From contig NW_019774280.1 in NCBI RefSeq assembly GCF_001039355.2, forward strand, positions 11,395 through 75,394: 64,000 nucleotides of DNA. The letters run 5' to 3'. A model generated the notes under the pieces. The model saw only the letters and a program-made list of their open reading frames with translations, was not told the DNA's origin and did no database searches. Both the position numbers and the translations under genes were made by a program. Shown piece after piece: positions 20,274 through 32,900 of this stretch (within the stretch, counting starts at the first letter, position 1; every line of letters begins with the position of its first letter). The DNA comes from Lingula anatina. Its lineage: Eukaryota; Brachiopoda; Lingulata; Lingulida; Lingulidae.

Positions 20274-22197
20274 GTGAGTTCTCGTCGACATTTATGTTGA
20301 TATTTTTAATTGACCTGGAATAACTACGCCTATTTTTTATTAGAATCGTTGTACGTGTTAGAATGTTACAGCTGTAGCTAAAAGTATAGATACGGTTGCG
20401 GGCAAGAAAGGGAAAAAACGCGTTTTCTTAGATTTCCTGGAGTTGGACTCGCATTTTAGGCGTGAGAAATTGGTGACATTGCGATGATTGAACTGAAAGA
20501 CAAAACCAAGCACTGTAGCTAAACAAAATCTGTGCCTTTATACTAAGATAATTGGGAAAATAAAACATTCACTTTGATATGTGCCTTTATTTTAATTTCG
20601 GGATCTGTATTAAGGAATCTATAGATCATACATTACATTTGTAATTTTCATGACTATAAGACTTTCCTTTTAAATATCTGTCTGCAAGTAAAGTCGTTAC
20701 GCCGCATAAATAGTGTTGAAAAACCTGAACATAATCGTGTTCTGGTATGCCTGTTCTTGGTTGCAATATTCAAGGAATGTTGTACATTCTGTAGAAACAC
20801 TTTAAGCAATAGCTCCAAAAAAGAAGGAAGTACTATACGTATATATATGGAAGAATAATGAATTACATATTTTCTCCAGATATTTTGTGCATTAGTAATT
20901 CAGGGAAGTGTACCCTTTCTACCTCCTCTGGTAATCCCGCACTCTTTAAAAGATTACATCATAACGAAAACTACGTATTTTTTTTATTCCAGAACGTTCC
21001 TTATAGGCTGAGAGGAACACGGTCACCCCCACCAAGATATAACAACCGTCTAGAAGCAGTAGGTGGATTTTTCTAAAAATTAACGAAGTCTTCCTTGTTG
21101 GGGCTTAGATTTCATGAAATGTGCAGACAACCGGTACCTTAACCCTTCCTGCCTTATATACATACAAAAAATTAAAAATATATATATATTCATAAACGAC
21201 TAAATACGATCAACCATTAGAACAACATTGTGCGACTGTTACTAACCAGAGTGAAATAAGAGATTATTAACTAAAGGCGCATTCAGGACAAGTTGACCCG
21301 CGGACAAACAGATCCGCTGATCAAATATGGCTGACCCACTTGAAAGCTTGTCGCAAATTCCACTAACAGACACTCAATAGATTTCCCGCGGGGATAACGC
21401 GGTAAGCTTTCAAGTGGGTCGGCCATATTTGACCCGTGGATCTGTTAGTCTGCGGATCAATCTTGATTGTGAATGTGGCTTAATTAAAGCCGAATGTATA
21501 AACAGCGAATAGCCAGGGGGGTTCATATTATCACCTAGCAGGTGTTAAGTAAAGAGTTTTTAAAACTGGGCGTGTTGATTTCAAATTAGCTTCAGTCGGA
21601 AATTCTTCACCTAGAACTTGTTTTTTTTTTCTCTCTCTTTCTTAGATTTGCGTCTAAAAGAAATTAAGGTTCCTACAAGTGGAACATTTTCATTTGGAAA
21701 ATCATTCCCGATTTCATCGATTGCATCCCCGAAAATCGTTACGGGCAGTGTCGTTGATACTACGGTCTCTCAATGCAGCCTGGATGAGGTTTCCTCTCAT
21801 TACTATATTCAATGCCATGCCTCATGTTCTTAGTTAGTTAGTTAGTTAGTTGGTTAGTTTATTTCTTATTATTGTCAGGGCAAAGCGATACAGTGTTATA
21901 GATTATACATTGGATTTGACCGACTGCGTACATTAAATATAAACAAGACGATAAAAAAGTCATCTTAATCTAGTATTTCTCGAGGCACACTCTAATACAT
22001 TTTGTTGTAACATCTGAGAAGCAAGAACGTGCGTATACACGATTTAAATTTGTGAAGTCAATACTTAATCTACATGTATATCTCCTTCCTCTTTGTGGAG
22101 TCTTTGAACATGTAGAAAAATTCAAAGATACATCAGTGATAAAAATCCCTCTTCAGCGATGATAACAACACCAACAGCAACAATAACAACAGTTAAA

Positions 22198-22250
<53 letters not shown>

Positions 22251-23565
22251 TGGAAAAGCAAAATGCAAAGACCTCAGGCTATTTAGTGCCACTCTTCATA
22301 ACCTTTGCCCGCATAAAGAGGTACCCTCAGACGATTTCGTAACTCGTATTATTCTTACTCTCTTATTCTGTGGGTTACATACGGAACTGACCGAAGATTA
22401 CCGAGGAAGCAAGATAGGCCACAAAGGGGACCGCGATGGATTTTCACGTAACCAGCGTTTTCTAATGAAATAGCCATGGGAACGCTAAGAATTTTTTGTT
22501 GTATTTTTAAGTGCATTATAGTAGGTGACTTTTCATTGCATTTCACGTTGTTAATTATACATAGCAGATAACGACAAAATTTGAGAAGTTTAGTCATTAT
22601 TCAGCCACGGGTTTTACAAGTGAGTAGACAAAATAAACCAACCCATCTCACGAACAGCAAATATCATTTTCTTGAATATTTCCACGAGGTACTTTCTGCA
22701 CGTCAATGATGAAAGCAGGTCTGTAATCGAGTGGTACGATTTGTTATCAATACTTTTGCATGTGGAAAATACATTTCTTTCATTGTAATAAATTTCTTAA
22801 AGCTTTACTGAACGCGTTTGAAAAAGTGACATTTTTATGTCTAAATATCCTACAAAACTACTTATTTCTCCCAAGCCAGACATTAAAAGTGATAAGTTAA
22901 GACCCCTATAATAAAAGCACCTGATGTCGATTTTTTCATCCGAAATTTCAGAGAAAAGTGGTGGTTTAAATGACTCGGGAGTCATTAATAACTAAATTCT
23001 TTTCATTGAAAAAAGGCACAAACTGTCCAATCAAACCCCAGAGAAGGGTGAGAAGATTATTCGTGGGAAGGCGATTTTTTCCCGTGGAAAATTAGATATT
23101 GGCGTGAAAATCCTTAATATGATGTCTTTAATGTCTACTAGCCGAAACAGAACGCAATTGTGTTTGTTGCGCTTGAACACAATTCCTTGCTCCGCAAACA
23201 GAATGTATCATAACTCGTTCATACATGTATATGGAGAGAGATAAAAGGTGGCCGGGAAAATTCTCTTAAAATGTAATTTCACTAACTCCTCATATTAAAG
23301 ACACATTTACCATGCATTCACATATCTAGGTTCTCTTCCATCCGACCACATTCAAAGCGTGCGCGATCGTGTATCACAATTTTTGAAATTACTCAAAGTA
23401 AATGTTTTACATATGCCATACGAAGTGTTTGCATCACTGAGGGCAAATTCACTTCATTTCAATATCATTGCCCTATTCGTTTATTTCGAAATCCACAGAT
23501 TGAAAGAATCATAAGATACAAAGGCGTAGGAAATTGGGAAGGGGGGGAGAGTGCCCCCCCCCCCT

Positions 23566-23602
<37 letters not shown>

Positions 23603-24266
23603 TTTTTCAAATCCTTGGTCATAACTGTATAAAACAGGACACCAAGCATGCCCCCCCTCGACCTCCCACACAAAAAAAATTAGTTGTATACCCTTGTGAT
23701 CTGAGAATAAAAAGTGATACTTTTTTCTCCGTAAATCAGCAGTCATTTCCGTCCTCTGAAACGGGGCAGGGTTAACCCATGTTGACACATTGATGCGGCA
23801 GCAGGTTCCTCGAAATGAGCCCTTGCTCCCCCGGCCCACCTTTACTAAAGACTATTAAAAAGTGGAGTAGATAAACAAAAAAGTTCAATTTATTTATCGA
23901 TTTTAATCAATATGAAATATTTGCATTCTTTTTCTGGCAAAGAACAGATTCAACACTCAGCAGATGATGTTGTAATTTTTTTGGTCGAAGAGGACCATGA
24001 CCCGACGTCGCCTGACTTCCGAGATTTTTTTCCCCCTGATATTAGTCAGCCTGCGTCCGTTTTTCGGTTAAAGTTAGTCCTCCAGGTGTAAGGGCCTCGA
24101 ATGCTGAACAGTGGGAAGAGATAGGAGCCCCCTCTATCGGCAAGTGTTATCTTCACTGTCTTCTACACGGATGTCTGTTGAATTTCTTCTTATTTCCTCA
24201 CAGAGAAGAAAATATCATAAGAGGATCGAAGACCAAGGGAGTGGATTTGAGGACTTTTCTCAATGA
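20016..24266 (+). CDS. Putative orphan gene, four coding exons, ~177 residues
   Basis: Not recognised. Four exons join with compatible phases: 20016-20273 (donor TCG|gtgagt), 20993-21062 (acceptor tttattccag, donor GTAG|gtggat), 21646-21788 (acceptor ctttcttag, donor GATGAG|gtttcc) and 24204-24266 (acceptor tatttcctcacag, stop TGA). The product is Ser/Pro-rich at the N-terminus (LPAPPGL, SLPPLPPPRTRD) and basic in the middle (RLRGTRSPPPRYNNR), and ends RRKYHKRIEDQGSGFEDFSQ. No signal peptide, membrane segment or known domain is seen. The acceptors are strong; two donors (gtggat, gtttcc) are weak, which is the main doubt. The start is the in-frame ATG with a purine at -3; a 15-codon upstream frame begins at 20004. 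Exon 1 could instead belong to a longer NAB transcript. Confidence 0.35.
20993..21062 (+). CDS. Orphan gene coding exon 2
   Basis: 70 bp, reading NVPYRLRGTRSPPPRYNNRL, then EAV. Phase 0 in, phase 1 out if the weak donor GTAG|gtggat is used. Without splicing the frame stops at 21076. Confidence 0.35.
21276..21481. mobile_element. MITE family A, copy 1
   Basis: A ~205-bp foldback element. It starts GGCGCATTCAGGACAAGTTGA and ends ATTGTGAATGTGGC. The arms carry GATCAAATATGGCTGACCCA and its inverse GGGTCGGCCATATTTGACCC, around a core with CCCGCGGGGATAACGCGG. Other copies are at 28108-28297, 37383-37893, 43803-43940 and 44612-44780. Confidence 0.65.
21646..21788 (+). CDS. Orphan gene coding exon 3
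   Basis: After a long pyrimidine tract and ttag it reads LRLKEIKVPTSGTFSFGKSF to VSQCSLDE. Phase 1 in fits exon 2; phase 0 out at the weak donor GAG|gtttcc fits exon 4. Confidence 0.35.
21832..21858 (+). repeat. (TTAG)n short tandem repeat
   Basis: About six TTAG units with one variant (TTGG), followed by TTTATTTCTTATTATTGTCA. It resembles the microsatellite-like tails of some non-LTR or SINE insertions, but no body is identified. Confidence 0.7.
22199..22251 (+). repeat. (AAT)n microsatellite
   Basis: Seventeen or so uninterrupted AAT units inside the long intron between orphan exons 3 and 4. Confidence 0.97.
23541..23600 (+). repeat. G-run, C-run and (CA)n composite
   Basis: GGGGGGG, then a C run (23554-23565) and about 16 CA units. 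Both overlapping open frames here are products of this low-complexity DNA. Confidence 0.9.
24204..24266 (+). CDS. Orphan gene terminal exon
   Basis: Acceptor ttatttcctcacag, then twenty codons (RRKYHKRIEDQGSGFEDFSQ) and TGA. The only basis is the splice site and phase agreement. AATAAA at 24731-24736 is a possible poly(A) signal. Confidence 0.35.
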   Translation, partial: RRKYHKRIEDQGSGFEDFSQ

Positions 24267-26250
24267 AATTGAGTGGAAATTTGCCATAGTGCACAGTTCA
24301 CCGTTGAATTGTTTTCATTAATTTGATAATCGATGAAATCACTTTAATGCATTACATGGTTCACAAGTAGGGAAAATAAGTTATAAAATCACGTCATGCA
24401 TCCAGCAATATTCTCATATGCACATTAGGTATGATTATATTTTTCATTTAGGAGAAAAACGTATACATCTGCGCCGCCCAGACAAAAATTCTTTTTCTTT
24501 CCTGCACATCATTTCTTGGTTTGATATATTTCTTTCTACTAAAATATTTCTTACTATATTAATGTGTCATAAGACTTATAGATATCAATTTTGTCCTTTA
24601 ATATACATATAGAATTTTTTCTCCTCGTCTTCATTTTTACAGCATATAAAACTGTATATTATGTTCCATTTTCTTTGATCTTATTTTTAAAAAACATTAT
24701 CCATTCTTTTCCACGTAAAGGCAAAATCGGAATAAATTTATGATAATAACCAAGAAAGTTAAATTGTAAAAAGGTAAAGACTATAAATATATCTAAAAAA
24801 AAGTATTCATAGCGCACTGTGATAGTCACACTCGATGCAACCACAAGCTAAAGAGTAATATATTAAACAATGATCCCAATGCACTACTATAAAAAACATA
24901 TTAAATGCCCGGACCACCAACGAACGATCCAATCGACCCCCCCTCCCCCTTCTTTCTCTCCCCTTCCTTTTGGTGTCACTGGACGCGAAAGCAGAAGCAG
25001 TTAAAACCTGTTATAAAAATCAAAAACAATCCCTAAAAATGAGGTCGGCCACAGATGGTTTGTAAGTCTTCACGTGCTCAGTTCGCCCCTCCCTTTTCAA
25101 GGGCACAGAAATCATCTCTCATGGATGACGAAGTAGAATTAATTACACTGAGAAGCCTGGGGTGCAATTTATATCATTTATAGCTTCATATCATGCATAT
25201 ATGTATGAGCGTCCCTGTGGCCCCCTTTCTCTCCTTCTTTATTCATCTTTTCAGTCCTCTCTCTCCCTCTCAATTTCTCATCATCCAACTTCCATGAACA
25301 ATGCCCGCATGTTCGTACACGGCAATGACAAAAATCTATCATAAATCATTGATCTCTTGAACAGTATTGTCTCAGAACCTTTGCTTCCAATTGGTTATAA
25401 TTTTTAAAAAATTCAACGAAGTCGGAATCAATACAAGTGTGGTAGGGTTTTCTTGCCAAACGCTTCGGCAGATATCAGCACTAGTGCGGGGCCGAGGACG
25501 CTACTTAAGGCGCTTTTCCTGTGGGAAGACGGAAGGACAGATTGCCGGACGGAAGCCCCGAGACGCAAAGTCACCCTGGGCCGCGGCTTCGCTGAATACT
25601 AGTCGTGATATCGCGGACGCTCCAAACGTCCCCTTGTTTGATGTTAACATGGTTCATTATTTGCCGGTGTGTTTTATGGTTCGGCATTTTGTCATTATTA
25701 TTACTTTTATGTTGGACAGGGGAATCGAGTGTGTGAACGTTATTTTTTTTAACATACTCAGTTTTACTTGCTAAGTTGTTTATTTTTTTTTCAATATTTC
25801 AGAATTTCAGAGAAGTCGAGTTGTCGAACAAATGTGTGTAATTTCAGGTAAAAGTAGCCAAAGAGACAGAAAATACACAAATTTAACACAAATACACATT
25901 TAGCACCTTTTCGCTGTTAATTTGTCATTCTGGAGAAAAACAGGAAAAGCAAAGGCAAATTAACGAAAAGTGATAACTCGTAAGGCTGTCAAGTGGTTAG
26001 CAGTTTATATTGTATCCCCCCTGAAATATTGGGCTAGGCTTATGGCCAGGCAGCGTCTTAACTGAATTAAAACCTTATAGCTATAAGATCTCAGCACACA
26101 TAAAAAACCACCCAGCCTTCCTTGGCAACTCGCCATCAGCAGGGTAAGTCGTGCCGCATATCAGGCAGTTACGGGTATTTTGGCCGGTGTTATCGAAACT
26201 CGGGGTTAATTTTTAATTGAATTTTCAATAAAAACCAGTCTGGTCTCATA
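24267..26250. other. Region between the orphan gene and the NAB promoter
   Basis: AT-rich to about 25.4 kb, then a GC-richer stretch (25450-25640, with CGGGGCCGAGGACG) holding a 135-codon frame (25367-25774) with no recognisable content. It could be part of a leader exon; nothing proves it. Confidence 0.5.
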
Positions 26251-26888
26251 TTATCCGTGACCTCCCCCCTACGATTCTTCAGCTTGGCACTACCAACGTG
26301 TAGCGCCAGCTGGACGAGTCGAAGCATTAGTATGCGGACTACGAGCCTTATATCCAACTCCTCCCTCCAGGGGGAAAATACGTCATCATTTGGCCTCCCA
26401 CCCCTCACGAGAAACAGCCCTCACGTGGGGCTCGCAACCAATCACATTCCCCGGGCTGCCCTATGACGCACGAGTCTTAACCCATATTAGGAAATCTACC
26501 CTCAGTTGCCCCCACCCCGCGTACCGAAGTGCTGAGGGTCGGGGAAATGGTATTACCAGCAGAAATTCCTTTGTGTGAGCGAGGGGAATTTTCAATGTTG
26601 ATTTCACCGCTGTGGATCCGATGATTCGGACCAGCCACCATCGTGTATTGTAGGTAAGCGTGTATGATAGACAGAACTAGGACTCTGCCCAGACGCAAGC
26701 TGTTGAAGGGAGGGAGTTGGATTTAACGTTAAAGTGCCAGCTGTTTGGCCCAGCAAAGCCACAGACGCACAAAGCGAACGCAGGGGTCAAATAGCGGACA
26801 CGACGCGGGGGAAAATTTCTCGTCAGCAGAAATGATGGCTTAACGGACGGTCTGTCGCTCTTACGATTACACAGGTAGACTTGGAGAG
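26250..26888 (+). promoter_or_regulatory. Candidate NAB promoter and non-coding first exon
   Basis: A CG-rich block in otherwise AT-rich DNA (e.g. ACACGACGCGGGGGA, CACCGCTGTGGATCCG), ending in a good donor CTTGGAGAG|gtgagt at 26888. The next strong acceptor is at 27781, just before the NAB start codon. No TATA box is seen near. This is a promoter call by composition and splice-site logic. Confidence 0.4.
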
Positions 26889-27781
26889 GTGAGTTAGGTG
26901 TTCAGCAGCTCGATCTTAGTGTCTTCAGCGTCGTATCAACCTTCTTGTGATTCAAACCTTGCTTAAAAACAAGGGGAGTTTGGCCGGCCATTTTGCCACT
27001 CACAATGTATGTAGCGATCGATGGGTGACGTCGATTCTTTATTAGGTTTGCTATGGAGGCAGGTCTCTTTAACATTTGTAGATTCAACAGTTTGTTGAAC
27101 TGAGGGGTCAGTTACATTTTCAAGAGTGAAAGTAGGAATCGTAATTGAAGATGAATTAACAGTTACGTGAAGAATTTAACAGGAAAAGCCGGGAATTATT
27201 GAAGCCAGCAGAGGGCGCTGTTTATCGAGATTCAGGATAGGCTCACACGATGTAAACACGAAGAAAAATACATATCAACAGACATATAAACAGTGTTTGA
27301 CTGTTCGATGAACTGTTTTTTTTTATTCTAAAAAGGGTGTCCACATTGTCATTATTTTTGTTTCCATTTTTTTTTGCCTGGATATACTCAGAAAATATTT
27401 AACAGCATTTTAAAATCTTCATCATTGGAAGAGGCAAATATTTATTTGTCAATGATTTTTTGAATGAAAAAATATTTCATTTGAATTAAATTTTCTTTTT
27501 ATTTTAATACTGATTCTATTTTCCAACAGACAGAAAGCGATATTAATCTTTATGATTTATTTGTGACATCCACTTTTCCCCTGGCACATGAGAACATTTA
27601 ATATTTATTTAAATGTTGCATAACCATTTTAGGACTATGGCACATTAATAATTAAAATCTGGGATATGTGTAGGCCTAGTTTTAATTGAAGAACAGTTTG
27701 AGTTTCTGTATTTTTTGTTTTTGCAGGAAAAACTCTATTAAAATTTTCTGTTTTCAAAAAATGAATTTCCTCTAATTTCAG

Positions 27782-27929
27782 CTTTATTTATTACAAAAGG
27801 GACAGGTGTGCAATCAGGGACGGCTTATGATGACGTCCACGGTGCCGAGTAGCCAGTCAGAGCTCCAGCTATATAGAGTTCTACAGAGGGCCAATTTGCT
27901 CCAATACTTTGATATCTTCATTGCTCAAG
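27782..27929 (+). CDS. NAB: NAB exon with start codon (coding 27827-27929)
   Basis: Acceptor cctctaatttcag at 27781, then a 45-base leader and ATG ATG at 27827. Coding reads [20 protein letters not shown], then [14 protein letters not shown], the first half of NCD1 (human ELQLYRILQRANLL). Donor CAAG|gtaagc, phase 1. The leader part is open in the coding frame, so translation could begin further upstream in some transcripts. Confidence 0.93.
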
Positions 27930-29886
27930 GTAAGCCGTCAGAGTCGCGGCGAAATAGAGCCCTAGCAGCACCGTGAAGGTTCATTGGTTCAAATGTTCAA
28001 TGAAGAACCCTTGGACCAATAAACCGTCTTATTTACAAAAAATGTTGAAACTGTTATGATATTTTGGACCAGTGAACCTTCGGCTATCGAGACGCACCTG
28101 GTAAAATGATGGTACAAGTTGATCTGCAGTCTAACAGATCCACAGATCAAATATGGCTGACGCACTTGAAAGCTTGCCACAAAATCCCCTAATATTATAC
28201 ACTGAACAGATTTCCCATTGTCAGTATGCAGTAAACTTTCAAGTGGGTCGGCCATATGGATCTGTTACTGTGGATCAAATATGGTTTTGAATGTGGGAAA
28301 TGAGCGTTAGTGTTGTTATACTAGACATGAAAGTCTTCCAAATCTGTGTATTTGGATTTTGTGTTTATCCCCCCCCTCCCCTTGATCCCCCGTATAGAGC
28401 TGCACACCTTCGGTGCTTGTATTTACAGTATTTTTTTTTTAAACTGTCCATTTTCATTACTGATGATATTGCTCAATGTTCTTAACACCTGGGTCACACA
28501 AGCATCACTTCAGTGATAATTAAATATCTCATACATAAAGTAATTTAATAAAACTGGTAGTTCATAAAAATGTGATCTTATAGAAATGCAGGTTTATATC
28601 ACACCTGTATCATTATGGCCCTTCCTCCTTGCAAATGAAAAATCAACTACACAATGCCCTTAAGGGTCATTTTCACAATCAGACATGAATTGTACCAAGA
28701 TTACAGCAAGATTGCAATGATTTCCAGAGATGATTGTCTAAAATTTTGGGTCAGATAACACCAGGGCCAAGACCTTAGGGCAAATGTGTCTATAATTTGT
28801 ACTGTGGTGATGGGTGATACTCTGAACCCTTGCTACCCCATGTGGCTGTTTATATCATATCAGGTCTTACTGGCCCAGCCAGTCTCATTCAGTATGTTCA
28901 CTGGATTCATCAAAAATATTCCAGCTTGGTGCATGAACACTGATGAGACTTTTCCGACTTTTGTCGGAATTCCAACTTTTTCATGGTCATTTGGGTCATT
29001 CTTGTGAATCTTGTACTCTGGATCCCCTGCTAATTTTCCTACTTTTTCTGCGTGGACTGGTCTCATCCCTGAGTGAGTTGCAGTTTATCTCCAACAGAGT
29101 TGATTGTATATAAGTACTGTGATCTCAGTGCAGTTTTAGGGTCCATTCCCAATAAAATTTATCTGTGTAGCTCATATATGGCAAGACCCACTTCGTACCC
29201 AGGCCCATATTTAATTGCTCTGCCCCTGGTAGGACAGTGCCTGTGGGAGATGGGGAAACCATTACATTTTTGTTAGTGGATTATGCTGCTTTCTTTCAAG
29301 TGGGAACCATATTTGATCCTATTTGAGACACTCAGAATAACACACCTGTTGTTACGAATGTAAGCTTACAATCACCAGCTTTTCTTTGTTCTTCTCAATG
29401 CATGTTAATCTGATTGCATTCAACAAGAATCCACTTTGAGTTGGATCAAAATATGTAGAATAATAGACTCTTTGGGTGTCTGATACTTCCTGTACCATTT
29501 AACCAATTGGACCAATTTAAGACCGATATAGAATCGGTCCAGGTTATGATTTGTGTGAACAGGCTTAGTGGTCTCTGTGCATGGAGATACACGCTGGCTG
29601 TTGTACAGGTCATAGCCTTGTTTATATAGTTTACACAGTCAACTTTGGACAACACCCACCCACTTTGCTCCTGATATCTCTCCTATTGTGTTGAAGGATA
29701 AAGAGAGAGAGAGGAAGTGGGGTTTTTTGTATGTGTATGTGTGCATGAATACCGGAGAGTGAGAGAAAGAGAAAGTAGGGCCTGATACTTGTATAATGTG
29801 TTTTTTAGACACTGGTTTGGTTGGTCAACTAGGTCTGAAAATTTGCTTGCCCCATTCCTTAAAAAAATGTGTAACTTTTGAGGGAG

Positions 29887-29918
<32 letters not shown>

Positions 29919-32900
29919 ATCCAGTACAATTTATGTTGGACAAGCAATCCATTAGCAAGTCACTTGCATTTGTGGGAGAGCATGACTTACAGTCCAGTTG
30001 CTTGACTACAGTAATCATTTGTGCTGGACAAGTACACCAGTAATTATGTCAAATCCCGGAGAGGGGTGGATGAAAGGGGGAGGGGGGCCGAGGGAGAGAT
30101 TAGGCACACGAGACATGTGACCTATTGACTCCTAGCACAGGTCAACAGTGTGAAATCTGAGACCTCGCCTAATCAACCCAACCGTGAAACTCCCTTGCAC
30201 CCATGTATTTCTGGTGCCCAGTGGCTTTTATAGCAGGCACTTGTCCATAACTCCCTTTACCTTTTAGGATTAGCACTGCACTCAAACCAGATGGACAACT
30301 TTTAAACAGAAATGGAAATTCAATTATTTGTATTATTTTAACCATTGTTATGATATTAAGATAGGGGCAAAATGCCCATCATTAAAATCTCCTCTGATTC
30401 AGCATATCTTATGTCACAAAATTTTCATTTGGACAAGTTTTCTGCTTTAAATTGAAAAAATCATTTTCTGCTTGGCAGTTTTTCATCTCAGATGCCCCCC
30501 CCCCCCATCATAAGGTCACTGAGCTATTTCTTCCTACCTTTTTCCATACCACAAAAATCATGTCTGTATATTTAACTACAGATGTATAAACAATAATCAA
30601 ACCCTGTTTGCTTGTATATAGATTCAAGGAAAGTCTTGCTGCACAAAACCTAATAGAATTAAGAGTCTCAGAAGAGTTGTTCACTGGGATTTTCGGTTGT
30701 TTAGAACTGGTGATACAAATATACAAAATATATTTTCATAGTGAGAAAGTAATTCTACTGTTTTTATAACTCATGGGTCACAGCATGTTGCAAAGCAATC
30801 AACTTGAGACTAATTATAAAATGCTCTCGTATACTAGCCCCCCCCCCCCCAAAATGGCTGATTTCAAAAGAAAAAGGGAGTTTGTGTAGTCTTTTGGCCT
30901 GTACTCAGGTTAAAAGTCCTGTCTTAAAATGTCTCATTTCGGAAGAAAAATAAATGGCGGTGGTTGTGTTGTCTTCACAAACTCCCCTAGTTTACTGAGT
31001 TTGGCTCCAGCATCTCTTCAAAGCAGACTCTTTTCTTTTTAAGTCTCTGAGGGTTTTTTCACAAAAGAACTGAATTTGTAAATATTCTTTAAACATCAAA
31101 CATTTTAGTCTACAGAATTAGTCCATTAATTAGAGTTTGTCAGCAGGCCACTAGTGGGGGGGGGGGGGGTGTTGAAAGAAACTGCCCTGTTCGCTGGGAA
31201 AAGGTCTGCGATTGGCAAAATTTGATCTCGGTACATTATGGTTTTTTAGAAAATAACCCCCCCCCCCCCTCTCCTTTGAAATCCCTGGCTAATGCCCTGA
31301 AACATCAGCAACAACTTTTTTCCTAATAAAAGTGGCTCAATATTTCATTTATTTGGACTACAACTAATGTATCTCAGACCAAAGTATACAAAATAGTGCT
31401 TAAAGTAAAGGCAAACACCCTTTCGAGGCCCCCAGAGTTAAATAAGTACATCTGTCTGGAGAGGCAGAGCCAACCCTCTGAACCCTAACATGATGGATTA
31501 GCAAACACCCCGTTTCCCAGGGTACTTCCACCTACGGCTCGGGTATGAGGATAGGTTGGATGACTCACTGATGGACCTGTGGAACTCGGGTTGAAGAATT
31601 CTAGGTCATTCTATTCAGGTACAGCACTGAGTGTTGTCTGTATCGTAAACGACGGGTATTGTTTTATTGTACGGCATAGGGATTGTAACAGAGGTTATAG
31701 AAGATTATGTGACCCTTATCTCTAAGTGCATTGAAGTGATATTGTCTTGGGTTTTTTTAAGCTTTGGCATGTTGTAATACTTTTTTTTACTGAATGAGAA
31801 GGAGAAATGGGATTGTATTGTCTCTGTGGCAGTATTGAATGTTTATCGTGATAGAAACGGATGTGGTAAATTTGACTGAGAATTATTTAGTTGAAGAAAT
31901 TTTTCAAATTTGTCTGTCATGTCATCTTTGGGGTACACATTAAGTATCACAGAAGGGTGCAAAAATTCAGAAATATTTCCTCTAGTTATTAATTGACCAA
32001 TTAGTTAGAATTAACAAGGATGATTATATTATGATTGTTCTCATCACATTATCTCTTTACCCTGAGAAACAGAGGACTCTCTTATGACAGGGCTGTGACA
32101 GAAATTTTCAGTCTAAGACTCTACCTCAATGACACAGCCTCAGGCCTTTCAAAACCAGCCATGTTTAATATTCCAGGAGTATTATTATTATAATGGATGT
32201 ATCTGCGACATGTAGCCAATGTGGGCACATGAAATATATATTGTGACATTTAATGATACATAAATATTAATTGTGCTCCATTGGCAAGCGTAGGGACCAA
32301 GGACCTGGGGGGGGGGGGGGGGGGGGAGGAGAGAGGGGGAGGGGTTGACATCATTACTTGTCAGGGTGACTGGTATGATAAATGGCAATCTGAGTACAGG
32401 GAGCTGCAGCCTATGAATAACCTGAATGTGTGTGTGTGCCTGGTGAAATGGTGGGCAGAAAGTTGCTTTTCTATTTATGTATTTGGTTTTAGTCTGGTTT
32501 TTGTCACTACTTGGGTGGTCGAGGTCAGTCCGTTTGCCTGGTTTTTACCTCCCTAATGTTGCCACCATAAGGCAGGTCACCAATGTTGCTGGCACTAGTC
32601 AAAACTGAATTTAAGATATCTTTTGTATGGTCATGAGGAAAGGAGGTTCTCCATTTTAATTTAATTATTCAAAACAATTTTCTGTCAATAATAAGAACTG
32701 AATAAGGGGGAAAATTAGTTACAAAGTTTGCTTTCTATGAAACATTAAAAAACCGTCCTTGTATATAGCTAGAATGATTCAGTAAATGAGACAGCCCTCA
32801 TTCCCGCATTTTAAAAGTTTTTACTTTGTATATATTCTGATAAAGATTTTTGTATGCAGGGATTGTGTTTAAAAATGTTGGGCATTTTTTCATCCTAAAT

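Noticed and set aside
20002-20291. Three minus-strand frames opposite the orphan exon
   Set aside because: Shadows of the GC-rich + strand exon; Arg-rich and mutually overlapping.
23465-23839. 124-codon minus-strand frame with (CV)n
   Set aside because: Produced by the (CA)n repeat.
29683-30018. Minus-strand frame with a long Pro run
   Set aside because: The Pro run is the complement of the 29-base poly-G tract.
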